Assembly: GCF_001468005.1 (NCBI RefSeq)
Contig: NZ_LNYY01000021.1
Location: 806,637-870,636, forward strand
From: Legionella steelei
Lineage (GTDB): Bacteria > Pseudomonadota > Gammaproteobacteria > Legionellales > Legionellaceae
Direction: 5' to 3'
DNA length: 64,000 nucleotides
A program made the position numbers and the translations under genes. This document shows, piece by piece, positions 1 to 9,003 of this stretch. Below the pieces are notes generated by a model that ran no database searches, had not been told where the DNA came from, and saw nothing but the letters and a program-made list of their open reading frames with translations. Each line of letters begins with the position of its first letter. Positions within the stretch are counted from its first letter, which is position 1.

Positions 1-1745
1 GCCTTAAAATTCCTTCTGATAAAAAGTTCCTTGAGGTACCAGCTGATCTAGCTACTGTTGAAGTAATGGCCCATGATAAGGCCTGGAACGAAAAAACATC
101 GATTAATCATGTGTTGGCTCCACCTTATATTACTGGGCAAGCTTCTAACGCGGTGGTTGAGTATTCACAAATACCTCCTGTGCCAAAGTTTTCTGAGCCC
201 GAAGCTTCTATGCCAGATCGTATTTTGTCTTCAATACCATCTTTGGAAACATCAAAGCAAGTAAGCCCAGAACAAAGTAGGACACTTAAGGCTGAAATAT
301 CAATAACCAGTGCCGCGGTAGATTCTTTACGAGAGTCTAATGCTCAGATGACAGAACAATTGAGTTTTTTACACGCGCAAAATAAAAAACTGCAAGAACA
401 ATTAGATGCGCGCGATAAAGAACTTCAATTACTTCATAATCAAATTCAAACTATGATGAAAGAGCGCATGGCAATTGCAGGACAAGCCAGCTCTAGCTCG
501 CCTAACAACCCATCTTCTGATTTTTGGTTTTTATTTATGTTATTACTTATTGGTGGTGGAGGCGTTGGTGTTGCTACTTATTATTATTTTAAACGTTCTG
601 ATCAAGCAAAAAAAGCCAGATCTACAGCGACTAACTCTTCTACCTTAGCAACATCTTCAATGCTACCTGTTATTAGCCCGAAAGAAGCGGACGGTATGCA
701 GGAGCCACTACAGGAAGTAAAATCAGAGCCTAAATTAGAAGCGTCTGAGTCTGAGTCAAAGCCCGAACCAGAGTTAAAGACTGGGCTTGAGCTACAATCT
801 AAACCCAAATTAAAACCAGAAAGTAAGCTAAAACCTAAACCCGAGCCTGAGATAAAACCCGAGCCTGAGATAAAACCTGAGCCTGAGATAAAACCCGAGC
901 CTGAGATAAAACCCGAGCCTGAGATAAAACCTGAGCCTCAGATAAAACCTGAGCCTGAGATAAAACCTGAGCCTGAGATAAAACCTGAGCCTGAGATAAA
1001 ACCTGAGCCTCAGATAAAACCTGAGCCTGAGATAAAACCTGAGCCTGAGATAAAACCTGAACCTGAGATAAAACCTGAACCTGAGATAAAACCTGAACCT
1101 GAGATAAAACCTGAACCTGAGATAGAGCTTGAACCCGGATTAAATATGGAGACTGAGACTAAGCCGGAGATAGTTCCTGATCTTGCATCAAGTAGCTCTG
1201 AGCAATTAGTTGAGCTTGAAGAAAAGAAGTATTTAGAGTCAACGGGTATGTCTCCAGAACATAGTTCACTTGCTATTGAGGCTGAGCCCACAGCTACAGA
1301 TGAAGAGCAATTATTGGAAATGATTCCAACTGAGAATGAAAATAAACCATCTTCTCAGTCTGATGGAAACCAAAACGCGACAAGTGATGCCTCCCAGGAA
1401 GATAATCTACTGGAGTTTGAATCAGGTCTACATCACTTACTTACAGAAAACCCAACCCCCAAAGAAAATACTCAAGAACAAATTAGCGAGGATGAAAATA
1501 GTTTGGATTTTGTTCCTTCTGCATCTGCCGATGTACATACACAAGAGGATGAGCAGGGTAAAAATCTGGCTAATTTAAAGAATAAAAAAGCATTAGACAC
1601 ACTATTAGCTTTAGCAAGAACCTATATAGGAATGGAAGATATAGAATCAGCATTACATTCCTTGAATGAAGTCATGGAACATGGAAGTAAATCACAAAAA
1701 GAAGACGCACAACGTTTAATTGATGAGATTAAAGGGAAGTCCTAA
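1..1745 (+). CDS. fimV: FimV-like inner membrane/peptidoglycan hub protein (5' truncated by window edge)
   Basis: The reading frame is already open at base 3 (LKIPSDKKFLEVPADLATVE), so the ATG at 66 is internal and the N-terminus, where FimV proteins carry a LysM domain, lies outside the window. Visible in order: a Gln/Leu-rich coiled coil (about nt 290-470), one membrane segment with a Gly-rich core (about nt 520-590), a long acidic Pro-rich region with about fifteen IKPEPE hexapeptides (about nt 840-1125), and a C-terminal TPR-like segment (nt 1590-1740, ALARTYIGMEDIESALHSL) typical of the FimV C-terminal domain. FimV proteins act in polar organisation, type IV pili and type II secretion. 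The following gene is truA, as is common downstream of fimV. The family call rests on architecture and the C-terminal domain. The repeat number is likely to vary between strains. Confidence 0.85.
   Translation, partial: LKIPSDKKFLEVPADLATVEVMAHDKAWNEKTSINHVLAPPYITGQASNAVVEYSQIPPVPKFSEPEASMPDRILSSIPSLETSKQVSPEQSRTLKAEISITSAAVDSLRESNAQMTEQLSFLHAQNKKLQEQLDARDKELQLLHNQIQTMMKERMAIAGQASSSSPNNPSSDFWFLFMLLLIGGGGVGVATYYYFKRSDQAKKARSTATNSSTLATSSMLPVISPKEADGMQEPLQEVKSEPKLEASESESKPEPELKTGLELQSKPKLKPESKLKPKPEPEIKPEPEIKPEPEIKPEPEIKPEPEIKPEPQIKPEPEIKPEPEIKPEPEIKPEPQIKPEPEIKPEPEIKPEPEIKPEPEIKPEPEIKPEPEIELEPGLNMETETKPEIVPDLASSSSEQLVELEEKKYLESTGMSPEHSSLAIEAEPTATDEEQLLEMIPTENENKPSSQSDGNQNATSDASQEDNLLEFESGLHHLLTENPTPKENTQEQISEDENSLDFVPSASADVHTQEDEQGKNLANLKNKKALDTLLALARTYIGMEDIESALHSLNEVMEHGSKSQKEDAQRLIDEIKGKS
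838..1128 (+). repeat. 18-bp in-frame tandem repeat in fimV
   Basis: About fifteen copies of an 18-bp unit (ataaaacctgagcctgag, with ccc/cct and gag/gaa variants) encode IKPEPE or IKPEPQ. The unit is a multiple of three, so copy-number changes keep the frame. Synonymous variants are clustered: aaaccc forms at the 5' side and cctgaa forms at the 3' side, suggesting growth by local duplication. Confidence 0.9.
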
Positions 1746-2246
1746 TATTTTAGTACTTTGTAGTTTTGTAGTCTGGGGGAAGGCGTAAGCCTAAGCCGGG
1801 GAGTCTGCAGAAAGTCCCAGGGTTGGCTGTGCTTTACCCTGGTTACACCGCGAAATATAAATTCAGCTTAATAAGGTTCCCATTCACAAGGACTAATTGA
1901 TTGAGCATATCTAATATTAATTAGCTTGATTATAAAGTAAGCAATTTCAGTGATGAATGTACTATAGTTATAAGATGACTTTAACTTTATGGTCAAGGAA
2001 TATCAAGAGAGAGAAAAGAACTCGTAGGTCATAAAATATTTCGATTTAGGGTAGGGGGCTCATTAAATTGCAGGAATGGTTGTTTCTATTAGAAGATAGA
2101 AGACTGAACTTTTTGAGAAAATTTTTTATATTCACGCGACCATGATTAAAATTACAAATTTCTACGCCATTGCATTTTTAGGATTATAGGGTATAGACAA
2201 AACATATACTGTATTATAAATTGATCCTTTTTTTCAGGAATAATCA
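1746..2246. other. Intergenic region fimV-truA
   Basis: No convincing gene. At about 1771-1848 there is a degenerate copy of the palindromic element found elsewhere in the window (gtctgggggaaggcg ... ccctggttac). The rest is AT-rich. A truA promoter probably lies near 2190-2225, where tatact and tattataaa occur, but no clear -35/-10 pair can be fixed by eye. Confidence 0.5.
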
Positions 2247-3035
2247 ATGCGTATCGCCTTAGTGCTTGAGTACGATGGTAGCCAGTATCATGGCTGGCAA
2301 GCACAAACAGGCTTGCATACTGTGCAACAAGCCGTAGAACATGCTTTATCAAGAGTAGCTGATTGCCCTATTTCTGTTGTGTGCGCAGGTAGGACAGATA
2401 CTGGCGTGCACGCTACAAATCAAGTAATTCATTTTGACTGCGATAAAGTTCGCAGCATTCGTGCCTGGATTCATGGTGCGAATTCTTTTTTGCCTAAAGA
2501 TGTTTGTGTTAAGTGGGGAAAAGAATTATCAGAAGAGTTCCACGCACGATATTCCGCTACCGCAAGACGATATCGTTATGTGATTTATAATTGTGCCATT
2601 AGACCTGCTTTATTACGAAGTAATGTAACTTGGCAATACAGGCAACTAGATCACCGCTTGATGCATCAAGCAGCCCAAGTTTTACTAGGAGAAAATGATT
2701 TTACTTCATTTCGTTCCGTTGAGTGTCAATCGAATACACCTATGCGAAATATCCACAAATTACAGGTTAGTCGCATGGGGGATTTGGTGGTAATCGATAT
2801 TACTGCCAATGCTTTTTTGCATCATATGGTACGAAACATTGCTGGTGTGTTAATTGCAGTAGGATCAGGTAAGCATCCTGTGGCTTGGGTCGATGAAGTA
2901 CTTAAAGCAAAAGACAGACGATTAGGTGCTGAAACAGCACCTGCTTATGGTTTGTATTTGGTGCAAGTAACTTATCCTCAGGAGTTTTCTATATTACAAA
3001 GTGGTCCGGGGCCTACTTTTCTTTTGGAGAAATAA
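2247..3035 (+). CDS. truA: tRNA pseudouridine(38-40) synthase TruA
   Basis: Isomerises uridines 38-40 in the anticodon stem-loop of several tRNAs to pseudouridine. The 262-aa product has the usual length and the catalytic motif GRTDTGVHA with the nucleophilic Asp near residue 52. It opens with the family N-terminus MRIALVLEYDGSQYHGWQ. The stop codon is immediately followed by the TTG start of trpF, so the two genes are probably co-transcribed, as in many gammaproteobacteria (fimV-truA-trpF). Confidence 0.96.
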   Translation: MRIALVLEYDGSQYHGWQAQTGLHTVQQAVEHALSRVADCPISVVCAGRTDTGVHATNQVIHFDCDKVRSIRAWIHGANSFLPKDVCVKWGKELSEEFHARYSATARRYRYVIYNCAIRPALLRSNVTWQYRQLDHRLMHQAAQVLLGENDFTSFRSVECQSNTPMRNIHKLQVSRMGDLVVIDITANAFLHHMVRNIAGVLIAVGSGKHPVAWVDEVLKAKDRRLGAETAPAYGLYLVQVTYPQEFSILQSGPGPTFLLEK

Positions 3036-3662
3036 TTGAATCTGGCACGTGTACGAGTCAAAATGTGTGGTATGACACGTAACGAAGATATCGCACATGC
3101 GGTTAATCTAGGTGTTGATGCTATAGGTTTGATCTTTTATCCAAAAAGTGCTCGTTGTGTCTCAGTCGCGCAGGCAAAAATTTTATTAAGAGACCTTCCT
3201 GCACTTGTAGATGCAGTTGCTGTTTTGGTTAATCCTGAGCGAGATTTTGTCTATGAAATAGTAGAGGAATTACCAATTCAGTTATTGCAATTTCATGGAG
3301 ATGAATCAGCTGAGTTTTGCCAGCAATTTAATAAACCTTTTATTAAAGCCATTCATTGTGATTCGACAGAACATATTCATCAGGCGGCACGGGATTTTAT
3401 GACCGCACGCGCATTGTTACTGGATACTCCTTCTAATGTGGCACGAGGTGGTACTGGGTGTGTTTTTGACTGGAATATTATTCCCCAAAAAGTAGAAAAG
3501 CCTTACCTGCTGGCTGGTGGATTAGATGAGTTTAATGTACTAGAAGCAATTAAATCATGCCATCCTTATGCTGTAGATCTGTGTAGTGGCATTGAGATGT
3601 CGCCTGGAGTTAAAGATCATGGCAAAATGAGTCGATTTATGCAGAAATTAATACATAGATAA
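3036..3662 (+). CDS. trpF: Phosphoribosylanthranilate isomerase TrpF
   Basis: Converts N-(5'-phosphoribosyl)anthranilate to CdRP in tryptophan synthesis. It is a 208-aa monofunctional TIM barrel. VKMCGMTRNEDI near the N-terminus carries the conserved catalytic Cys, and LLLDTPS carries the conserved Asp near residue 130. The start is TTG at 3036, directly abutting the truA stop; no ATG fits before the conserved VKMCG. trpB follows after a palindromic element at 3670-3748, which may separate the transcripts or sit inside one. Confidence 0.95.
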   Translation: MNLARVRVKMCGMTRNEDIAHAVNLGVDAIGLIFYPKSARCVSVAQAKILLRDLPALVDAVAVLVNPERDFVYEIVEELPIQLLQFHGDESAEFCQQFNKPFIKAIHCDSTEHIHQAARDFMTARALLLDTPSNVARGGTGCVFDWNIIPQKVEKPYLLAGGLDEFNVLEAIKSCHPYAVDLCSGIEMSPGVKDHGKMSRFMQKLIHR

Positions 3663-3669
3663 TGTAGTA

Positions 3670-3748
3670 GTAGCCTGGGTGAAGCGCAGCATAGCCCAGG
3701 GTTAGTAATCCAATATTCCCGGGTTACGCTGCGCTTCACCCAGGCTAC
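3670..3748. repeat. Palindromic intergenic element, family A, full copy
   Basis: Inverted arms gtagcctgggtgaagcgcag and ctgcgcttcacccaggctac flank a short loop, forming a long stem with a few mismatches (cagcatagcccaggg against cccgggttacgctg). It lies between trpF and trpB. The same arm sequence recurs at 34220, 53841 and, as half copies, at other intergenic sites in this window. Confidence 0.85.
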
Positions 3749-3774
3749 GTTTATAAGAAGTAATAAGGTAGATA

Positions 3775-4974
3775 ATGAGCAAAAAAGAGCTTCCTGATGA
3801 GCGCGGGCACTTTGGCCCCTACGGCGGTATTTTTGTTGCAGATACTTTGATGTACGCATTGAAGCAATTGGAAGAGGCTTATGCAAAATATCGAAAAGAT
3901 CCTGAGTTTTTAGCTGAGCTGAATGTTGAATTAAAAGATTATGTGGGACGTCCCAATCCACTGTATCATGCACGACGTTTAAGTCTGGAGCTTGGTGGTG
4001 CACAAATCTACTTAAAGCGAGAGGATTTGAATCATACCGGTGCACATAAAATTAATAATACTGTAGGACAAGCGTTACTTGCCAAGCGCATGGGAAAAAC
4101 GCGAGTCATTGCTGAAACGGGTGCAGGTCAACATGGAGTTGCCTCAGCAACAGTAGCTGCTAAATTAGGTTTAGAATGTGTCGTATATATGGGTGCTGAA
4201 GACATAAAACGTCAATCATCAAATGTTTATCGCATGAAATTGTTGGGAGCAGAGGTTGTTCCGGTCACTGCGGGATCACGCACGTTAAAAGATGCATTAA
4301 ATGAAGCCATGCGCGATTGGGTAAGTCATATTGATGATACTTTTTATATTATTGGCACAGTTGCCGGTCCACATCCATATCCGCAAATGGTTCGCGATTT
4401 TCAAGCAATTATTGGTATTGAAGCGCGCGCCCAGTTTTTGGAAAAAACAGGACACTTGCCTGATGCCCTGGTGGCCTGTGTCGGTGGTGGTTCCAATGCA
4501 ATCGGTTTATTTTATCCTTTCCTGAATGATTCAACAGTGGCTATCTATGGTGTTGAAGCTGGAGGAAAAGGGCTAGAAAGTGGTGAACATTCTGCGTCGC
4601 TGATTGCTGGAAAACCGGGTGTTTTACATGGCAACCGGACTTATTTGCTGTGTGATGAATACGGTCAGATTAAAGATACCCATTCAGTTTCAGCTGGCCT
4701 TGATTATCCTGGTGTAGGCCCAGAACATGCCTACTTAAAAGATACCGGACGTGTCGTTTATGAAGCAATTAATGACGATGAAGCCTTGCATGCATTCCGT
4801 ACTTTAACACGCGTTGAGGGGATTATTCCTGCTCTTGAATCCAGTCATGCAATTGCTTATGCAATGAAACTTGCTAAGAACATGTCAGCGGAGCAAAGCA
4901 TTATCGTGAATTTATCTGGTCGTGGTGATAAAGACATGCATACTGTTGCTCAAATTGATGGAATTACTGTATGA
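3775..4974 (+). CDS. trpB: Tryptophan synthase beta chain TrpB
   Basis: Condenses indole with L-serine using PLP to give tryptophan. The 399-aa length is normal for TrpB1. The PLP lysine is K92 in GAHKINN. The phosphate-binding loop GGGSNAIG and the N-terminal FGPYGGIFV are present. The stop overlaps the trpA start by 4 nt (ATGA), so alpha and beta chains are translationally coupled and form the alpha2-beta2 complex. trpE, trpG, trpD and trpC are not in this window, so the pathway is split. Confidence 0.97.
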   Translation: MSKKELPDERGHFGPYGGIFVADTLMYALKQLEEAYAKYRKDPEFLAELNVELKDYVGRPNPLYHARRLSLELGGAQIYLKREDLNHTGAHKINNTVGQALLAKRMGKTRVIAETGAGQHGVASATVAAKLGLECVVYMGAEDIKRQSSNVYRMKLLGAEVVPVTAGSRTLKDALNEAMRDWVSHIDDTFYIIGTVAGPHPYPQMVRDFQAIIGIEARAQFLEKTGHLPDALVACVGGGSNAIGLFYPFLNDSTVAIYGVEAGGKGLESGEHSASLIAGKPGVLHGNRTYLLCDEYGQIKDTHSVSAGLDYPGVGPEHAYLKDTGRVVYEAINDDEALHAFRTLTRVEGIIPALESSHAIAYAMKLAKNMSAEQSIIVNLSGRGDKDMHTVAQIDGITV

Positions 4975-5774
4975 ATCGAATTGATAAAACTTTGATGCGC
5001 CTGCAATCTCAAGGCAAAAAAATGCTTAGCCCTTATATTACTGCTGGGGATCCATATCCAGAAGTCACGGTCAAACTCATGCATGAATTGGTTAGAGCAG
5101 GGGCTGATATTTTAGAATTAGGCATCCCTTTTTCTGATCCTATGGCAGAAGGCCCTGTTATCCAAAGAGCAATGGAGCGTGCACTTGCTCAAGATGTACA
5201 TTGCCATACCGTATTGAATATGGTGAAGGAGTTTCGTGTACAGGATCAAGAGACACCCATTGTTCTCATGGGCTATCTAAATCCTATCGAACATTTTGGT
5301 TATGAACTGTTTGCACAACAGGCTGTGGAAGCGGGTGTGGATGGAACGATTTTGGTAGACTTACCACCAGAAGAAAGTGAGGATGTAGCAAAAGTCTGGC
5401 AAAAACATGGTTTATACAGTATCTTTCTTTGTTCGCCTACGACCTCTGATGAGCGAATGGCATTAATTAACCAATTCGCGAAGGGCTATTTGTACTACGT
5501 GTCTTTAAAGGGTGTTACTGGATCGAATGCGTTGGATGTTTCATCTTTAAAATCGCAATATCAACACCGGAAAGCACAAACCACACTTCCTTTAATGGTG
5601 GGTTTTGGTATAAAAACACCAGAAATGGCTGCAGAGGTTGCTGGTTTTGCTGATGGTGTCATTGTGGGAGCAGCCCTTATTACGCAAATTCTGGATGCGT
5701 ACAATACGAATAATGATATATTGCAAGCGGGAGCAGATTTAATTTATTCCATGCGACATGCGATGGATAATTAA
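4971..5774 (+). CDS. trpA: Tryptophan synthase alpha chain TrpA
   Basis: Cleaves indole-3-glycerol phosphate to indole, which is channelled to TrpB. The 267-aa TIM barrel has the catalytic Glu and Asp in [20 protein letters not shown], and the phosphate-binding GVTG loop in [10 protein letters not shown]. Its start overlaps the trpB stop by 4 nt. In several gammaproteobacteria accD-folC follow trpA; here glnS follows instead and accD lies about 33 kb away. Confidence 0.97.
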   Translation: MNRIDKTLMRLQSQGKKMLSPYITAGDPYPEVTVKLMHELVRAGADILELGIPFSDPMAEGPVIQRAMERALAQDVHCHTVLNMVKEFRVQDQETPIVLMGYLNPIEHFGYELFAQQAVEAGVDGTILVDLPPEESEDVAKVWQKHGLYSIFLCSPTTSDERMALINQFAKGYLYYVSLKGVTGSNALDVSSLKSQYQHRKAQTTLPLMVGFGIKTPEMAAEVAGFADGVIVGAALITQILDAYNTNNDILQAGADLIYSMRHAMDN

Positions 5775-5828
5775 AATAATGGCTTCATAGTAGAATTGTC
5801 AAAAGCCCATAATAGACGGAAAAATCTA

Positions 5829-7481
5829 ATGATAGAATTAACTGAAAAACGAGCTCATTTTATAAGACAACTGATTACTGATGAATTAGCGAGTGGCAAA
5901 CATAAGTCTGTAGTGACTCGTTTTCCTCCTGAGCCTAATGGATATTTGCATGTAGGGCATGCTAAGTCTATATGCCTGAATTTTGGTTTGGCACAAGAAT
6001 TTAAAGGTATTTGTTTTTTACGTTTTGATGATACCAATCCAATGAAAGAAGAAGAGGAGTACGTCAATGCGATTATTGAAGACGTACGTTGGCTAGGTTT
6101 TGAATGGCATGCAATGACTCATTCTTCAGACTACTATCATGAACTCTATGACTTTGCAGTATTATTAATCAAAAAAGACTTGGCTTATGTTGATAGCTTA
6201 AGCATGGATGAAATTCGTGCTTATCGAGGAACTTTGCAAGAGCCTGGACGTGAAAGCCCTTACAGAAATAGACCTATAGAGGAAAGTTTGGATTTATTTA
6301 CTCGTATGAAAGCTGGAGAGTTTCCTGATGGAACGCATGTGCTAAGAGCAAAGATTGATATGCAATCTGGTAACCTAAATATGCGTGATCCAGTAATCTA
6401 TCGTATTCGACATGCGCATCATCAACGCACTGGGGATGAATGGTGTATTTATCCTATGTACGACTATGCTCACCCTATTTCTGATGCGCTAGAAAAAATT
6501 ACTCATTCTCTATGTACTTTAGAGTTTCAAGACCATCGTCCTCTTTATGACTGGTGTGTTGATAATTTACCTTTACCGGCAAAGCCAATACAAACTGAGT
6601 TTGCGCGCTTGAATTTATCGCATACGGTCACATCAAAACGTAAATTACGTACTCTAGTTGAAAAAAATGCTGTTTCAGGATGGGATGATCCGCGAATGCC
6701 TACGTTACGCGGAATGCGTAAACGTGGTTATCCACCGGCTGCAATTCGGCAATTTTGTGAAATAATAGGGATATCACGGAGTGATTCCGTAATCGATATG
6801 TCTATTCTTGAGGAATGCGTCCGTAACGAATTGAATAGGACTGCCAAACGTGCTTTATGTGTTATGGATCCTGTAAAAGTAGTTATAGAAAATTACCCTG
6901 AAGGCAAAGTAGACATGTTAAAGCCTGCTTATAATCAGCAGGACCCAGATTCAGAAAAGCGGGAATTACCTTTTACTCGCGAACTCTTCATTGAGCGTTC
7001 TGATTTCATGGAAGAACCACCTAAAAAATATTTCCGTTTATCTCCTGGGGCTGAAGTACGTTTACGTCATGCCTATGTGATTAAATGTCATGATGTGGTT
7101 CATGATGAGCAGGGTAATATCGTCGAGTTACGTTGTACCTATGATGAAAAAACTTTAGGAAAGAATCCAGAAGATAGAAAAGTAAAAGGTGTCATTCATT
7201 GGGTATCATGTGAACACGCTTATCCTGTGAGTGTACTGGAGTATGACCGTTTATTTAATGATCCGAATCCTGGTCGAGAGGAGGATTTTTTCCAGTTTTT
7301 AAATCATGATTCGTTGCAAGTAAAACAAGCCTATTGTGAGCCGGCTCTAGCCCATCAGCCATTAGGTGAGGTATTCCAATTTGAGCGTCTAGGGTACTAT
7401 TGTGTTAATGAGTCAAAAGATGGACGAGTTAGTGTATTTCATCGTGTTGTTGACTTAAAAGATACTTGGACAAAAGGATAG
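5829..7481 (+). CDS. glnS: Glutaminyl-tRNA synthetase
   Basis: Class I aminoacyl-tRNA synthetase charging tRNA-Gln. The signature PPEPNGYLHVGHAKSI is the HIGH region, and VTSKRKL is the KMSKS-like loop. The C-terminal beta-barrel anticodon-binding part is complete. The frame also permits a TTG start at 5796, but ATG 5829 aligns better with the usual MxxxxxxxxxxFIRQ beginning and gives 550 aa, so I use it. cysS follows after 20 nt and is probably in the same transcript. Confidence 0.96.
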   Translation: MIELTEKRAHFIRQLITDELASGKHKSVVTRFPPEPNGYLHVGHAKSICLNFGLAQEFKGICFLRFDDTNPMKEEEEYVNAIIEDVRWLGFEWHAMTHSSDYYHELYDFAVLLIKKDLAYVDSLSMDEIRAYRGTLQEPGRESPYRNRPIEESLDLFTRMKAGEFPDGTHVLRAKIDMQSGNLNMRDPVIYRIRHAHHQRTGDEWCIYPMYDYAHPISDALEKITHSLCTLEFQDHRPLYDWCVDNLPLPAKPIQTEFARLNLSHTVTSKRKLRTLVEKNAVSGWDDPRMPTLRGMRKRGYPPAAIRQFCEIIGISRSDSVIDMSILEECVRNELNRTAKRALCVMDPVKVVIENYPEGKVDMLKPAYNQQDPDSEKRELPFTRELFIERSDFMEEPPKKYFRLSPGAEVRLRHAYVIKCHDVVHDEQGNIVELRCTYDEKTLGKNPEDRKVKGVIHWVSCEHAYPVSVLEYDRLFNDPNPGREEDFFQFLNHDSLQVKQAYCEPALAHQPLGEVFQFERLGYYCVNESKDGRVSVFHRVVDLKDTWTKG

Positions 7482-7501
7482 AGTAACCTAAAGGGGTAGA
7501 T

Positions 7502-8866
7502 ATGTTGCATTTATATAATTCTCTAACCAGAACAAAAGAACCATTTGTTTCCATTTCTCCTGGAAAAATTGGTATCTATGTTTGTGGTATTACCGTATAT
7601 GATCGTTGTCATATAGGCCATGCCCGCTCTATGGTATCTTTTGACGTCATTGTTCGATACCTTCGTTCTCAAGGTTATGAAGTAAAATACGTACGTAATA
7701 TTACAGATATTGACGATAAAATTATTGCACGTGCGCATGAACGTGCAATACCGATCGATGAGTTGACTGCTCAGTATATCGCGGCAATGAATGGGGATAC
7801 GCAAGCTCTAAATATTTTATCTCCGGATGTAGAGCCACGTGCTACAGAACATATCAATAGCATTATTCGCCTAATTGAGCGATTGCTAGAAAAGGGGAAT
7901 GCATATCTTAGTGATAATGGCGATGTATGTTATCAAGTAGATTCTTTCGCTGACTACGGCAAATTATCGCACAAAGATTTAGAGGGATTAGTTGCAGGAG
8001 CACGAGTAGAGATTGTCAAAGAAAAACGCTCTCCCTTAGATTTTGTTCTATGGAAAAAGGCAAAGCAAGGGGAACCAAGTTGGCCTTCCCCATGGGGCGA
8101 AGGACGCCCTGGCTGGCATATTGAATGTTCTGCGATGGCTATGAGTGAATTAGGTGAACAATTTGATATTCATGGAGGTGGACTGGATTTACAATTCCCA
8201 CATCATGAAAATGAAATTGCTCAAAGTGAAGCTGCTACTGCAAAGCCTTTTGCAAATTATTGGTTGCATGTAGGAATGCTACAAGTCAATAATGAAAAGA
8301 TGTCCAAATCATTGGGTAATTTTTTTACAATAGCTGATGTTTTGGCCAAGCATCACCCAGAGGTTGTACGCTATTTTCTTTTAAGTAGCCATTATCGTAG
8401 TCCATTAAATTATTCCGAAGAAAATTTAGCAAATACTAAGAAAGCGTTAACGCGCTTATACCAGACAATAAAAGACAGCTATACTGCTGCAGATGGTGAG
8501 TTAGATAATCATTGGATTAATGAATTTAATCAAGCAATGAATGATGATTTTAATACGCCTGTAGCGCTCTCTGTTTTGTTCCAACTAAGCCATGAAGTCA
8601 ATAAGAATCGTTCATCTATTTTAGCGAATACATTGAAGCACTTAGCCGGGATCCTGGGTCTATTACAAGAAGATCCAGCATCTTTTTTACAATCAGGTTT
8701 TGCTGAAGAAGATAAGACTGAAATAGAACAATTAATTGCTGAGAGACTTCAAGCTCGTGCTGATCGAAATTGGCAGCGGGCTGACCAAATAAGAGCAGAT
8801 TTGTTACATCGTGGGATTGAGTTGGAAGATGGACCCAATGGTACCACTTGGCGTAGGATGGAATAA
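7502..8866 (+). CDS. cysS: Cysteinyl-tRNA synthetase
   Basis: Charges tRNA-Cys. The 454-aa length is normal. The N-terminal zinc/HIGH region is [17 protein letters not shown]; further zinc ligands are in GWHIECSAM and [18 protein letters not shown] is the ATP-binding loop. A purine-rich site (aaaggggtag) sits just ahead of ATG 7502. Two palindromic elements lie downstream (8877-8910 and 8928-9003), probably acting as the end of the operon. Confidence 0.97.
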   Translation: MLHLYNSLTRTKEPFVSISPGKIGIYVCGITVYDRCHIGHARSMVSFDVIVRYLRSQGYEVKYVRNITDIDDKIIARAHERAIPIDELTAQYIAAMNGDTQALNILSPDVEPRATEHINSIIRLIERLLEKGNAYLSDNGDVCYQVDSFADYGKLSHKDLEGLVAGARVEIVKEKRSPLDFVLWKKAKQGEPSWPSPWGEGRPGWHIECSAMAMSELGEQFDIHGGGLDLQFPHHENEIAQSEAATAKPFANYWLHVGMLQVNNEKMSKSLGNFFTIADVLAKHHPEVVRYFLLSSHYRSPLNYSEENLANTKKALTRLYQTIKDSYTAADGELDNHWINEFNQAMNDDFNTPVALSVLFQLSHEVNKNRSSILANTLKHLAGILGLLQEDPASFLQSGFAEEDKTEIEQLIAERLQARADRNWQRADQIRADLLHRGIELEDGPNGTTWRRME

Positions 8867-8876
8867 GCAATTTTCT

Positions 8877-8910
8877 GTAGCCTGGGCACAGCACAGCGTA
8901 CCCCGGGTTT
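8877..8910. repeat. Half copy of palindromic element family A
   Basis: gtagcctgggcacagcacag followed by cgtaccccgggttt matches one arm of the element at 53841 with changes. No second arm is seen nearby. It lies just after the cysS stop. Confidence 0.6.
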
Positions 8911-8927
8911 CTATGCAAAGATAGCCG

Positions 8928-9003
8928 TCATCCCGAGTACAACGAGAGATCCCACCGTAACAAGTTGTTACAACGCGGGGATCTCTCGTTGCACTCGGGA
9001 TGA
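8928..9003. repeat. Palindromic element family B, between convergent genes
   Basis: Arms tcatcccgagtacaacgaga (8928) and tctcgttgcactcgggatga (ends 9003) are inverted, with only a mismatch in about 26 bp each, around a 24-nt loop. The right arm overlaps the 3' end of the MFS gene on the minus strand and encodes its last residues. As a strong hairpin between convergent genes it could act as a bidirectional terminator. Confidence 0.85.

Noticed and set aside
838-1128. Regular repeats resembling a CRISPR array
   Set aside because: Units are 18 bp, in direct contact without spacers, and lie in frame within fimV.
1010-1291. Minus-strand frame rich in Ser-Gly repeats
   Set aside because: It is the complement of the fimV repeat and has no ribosome site.
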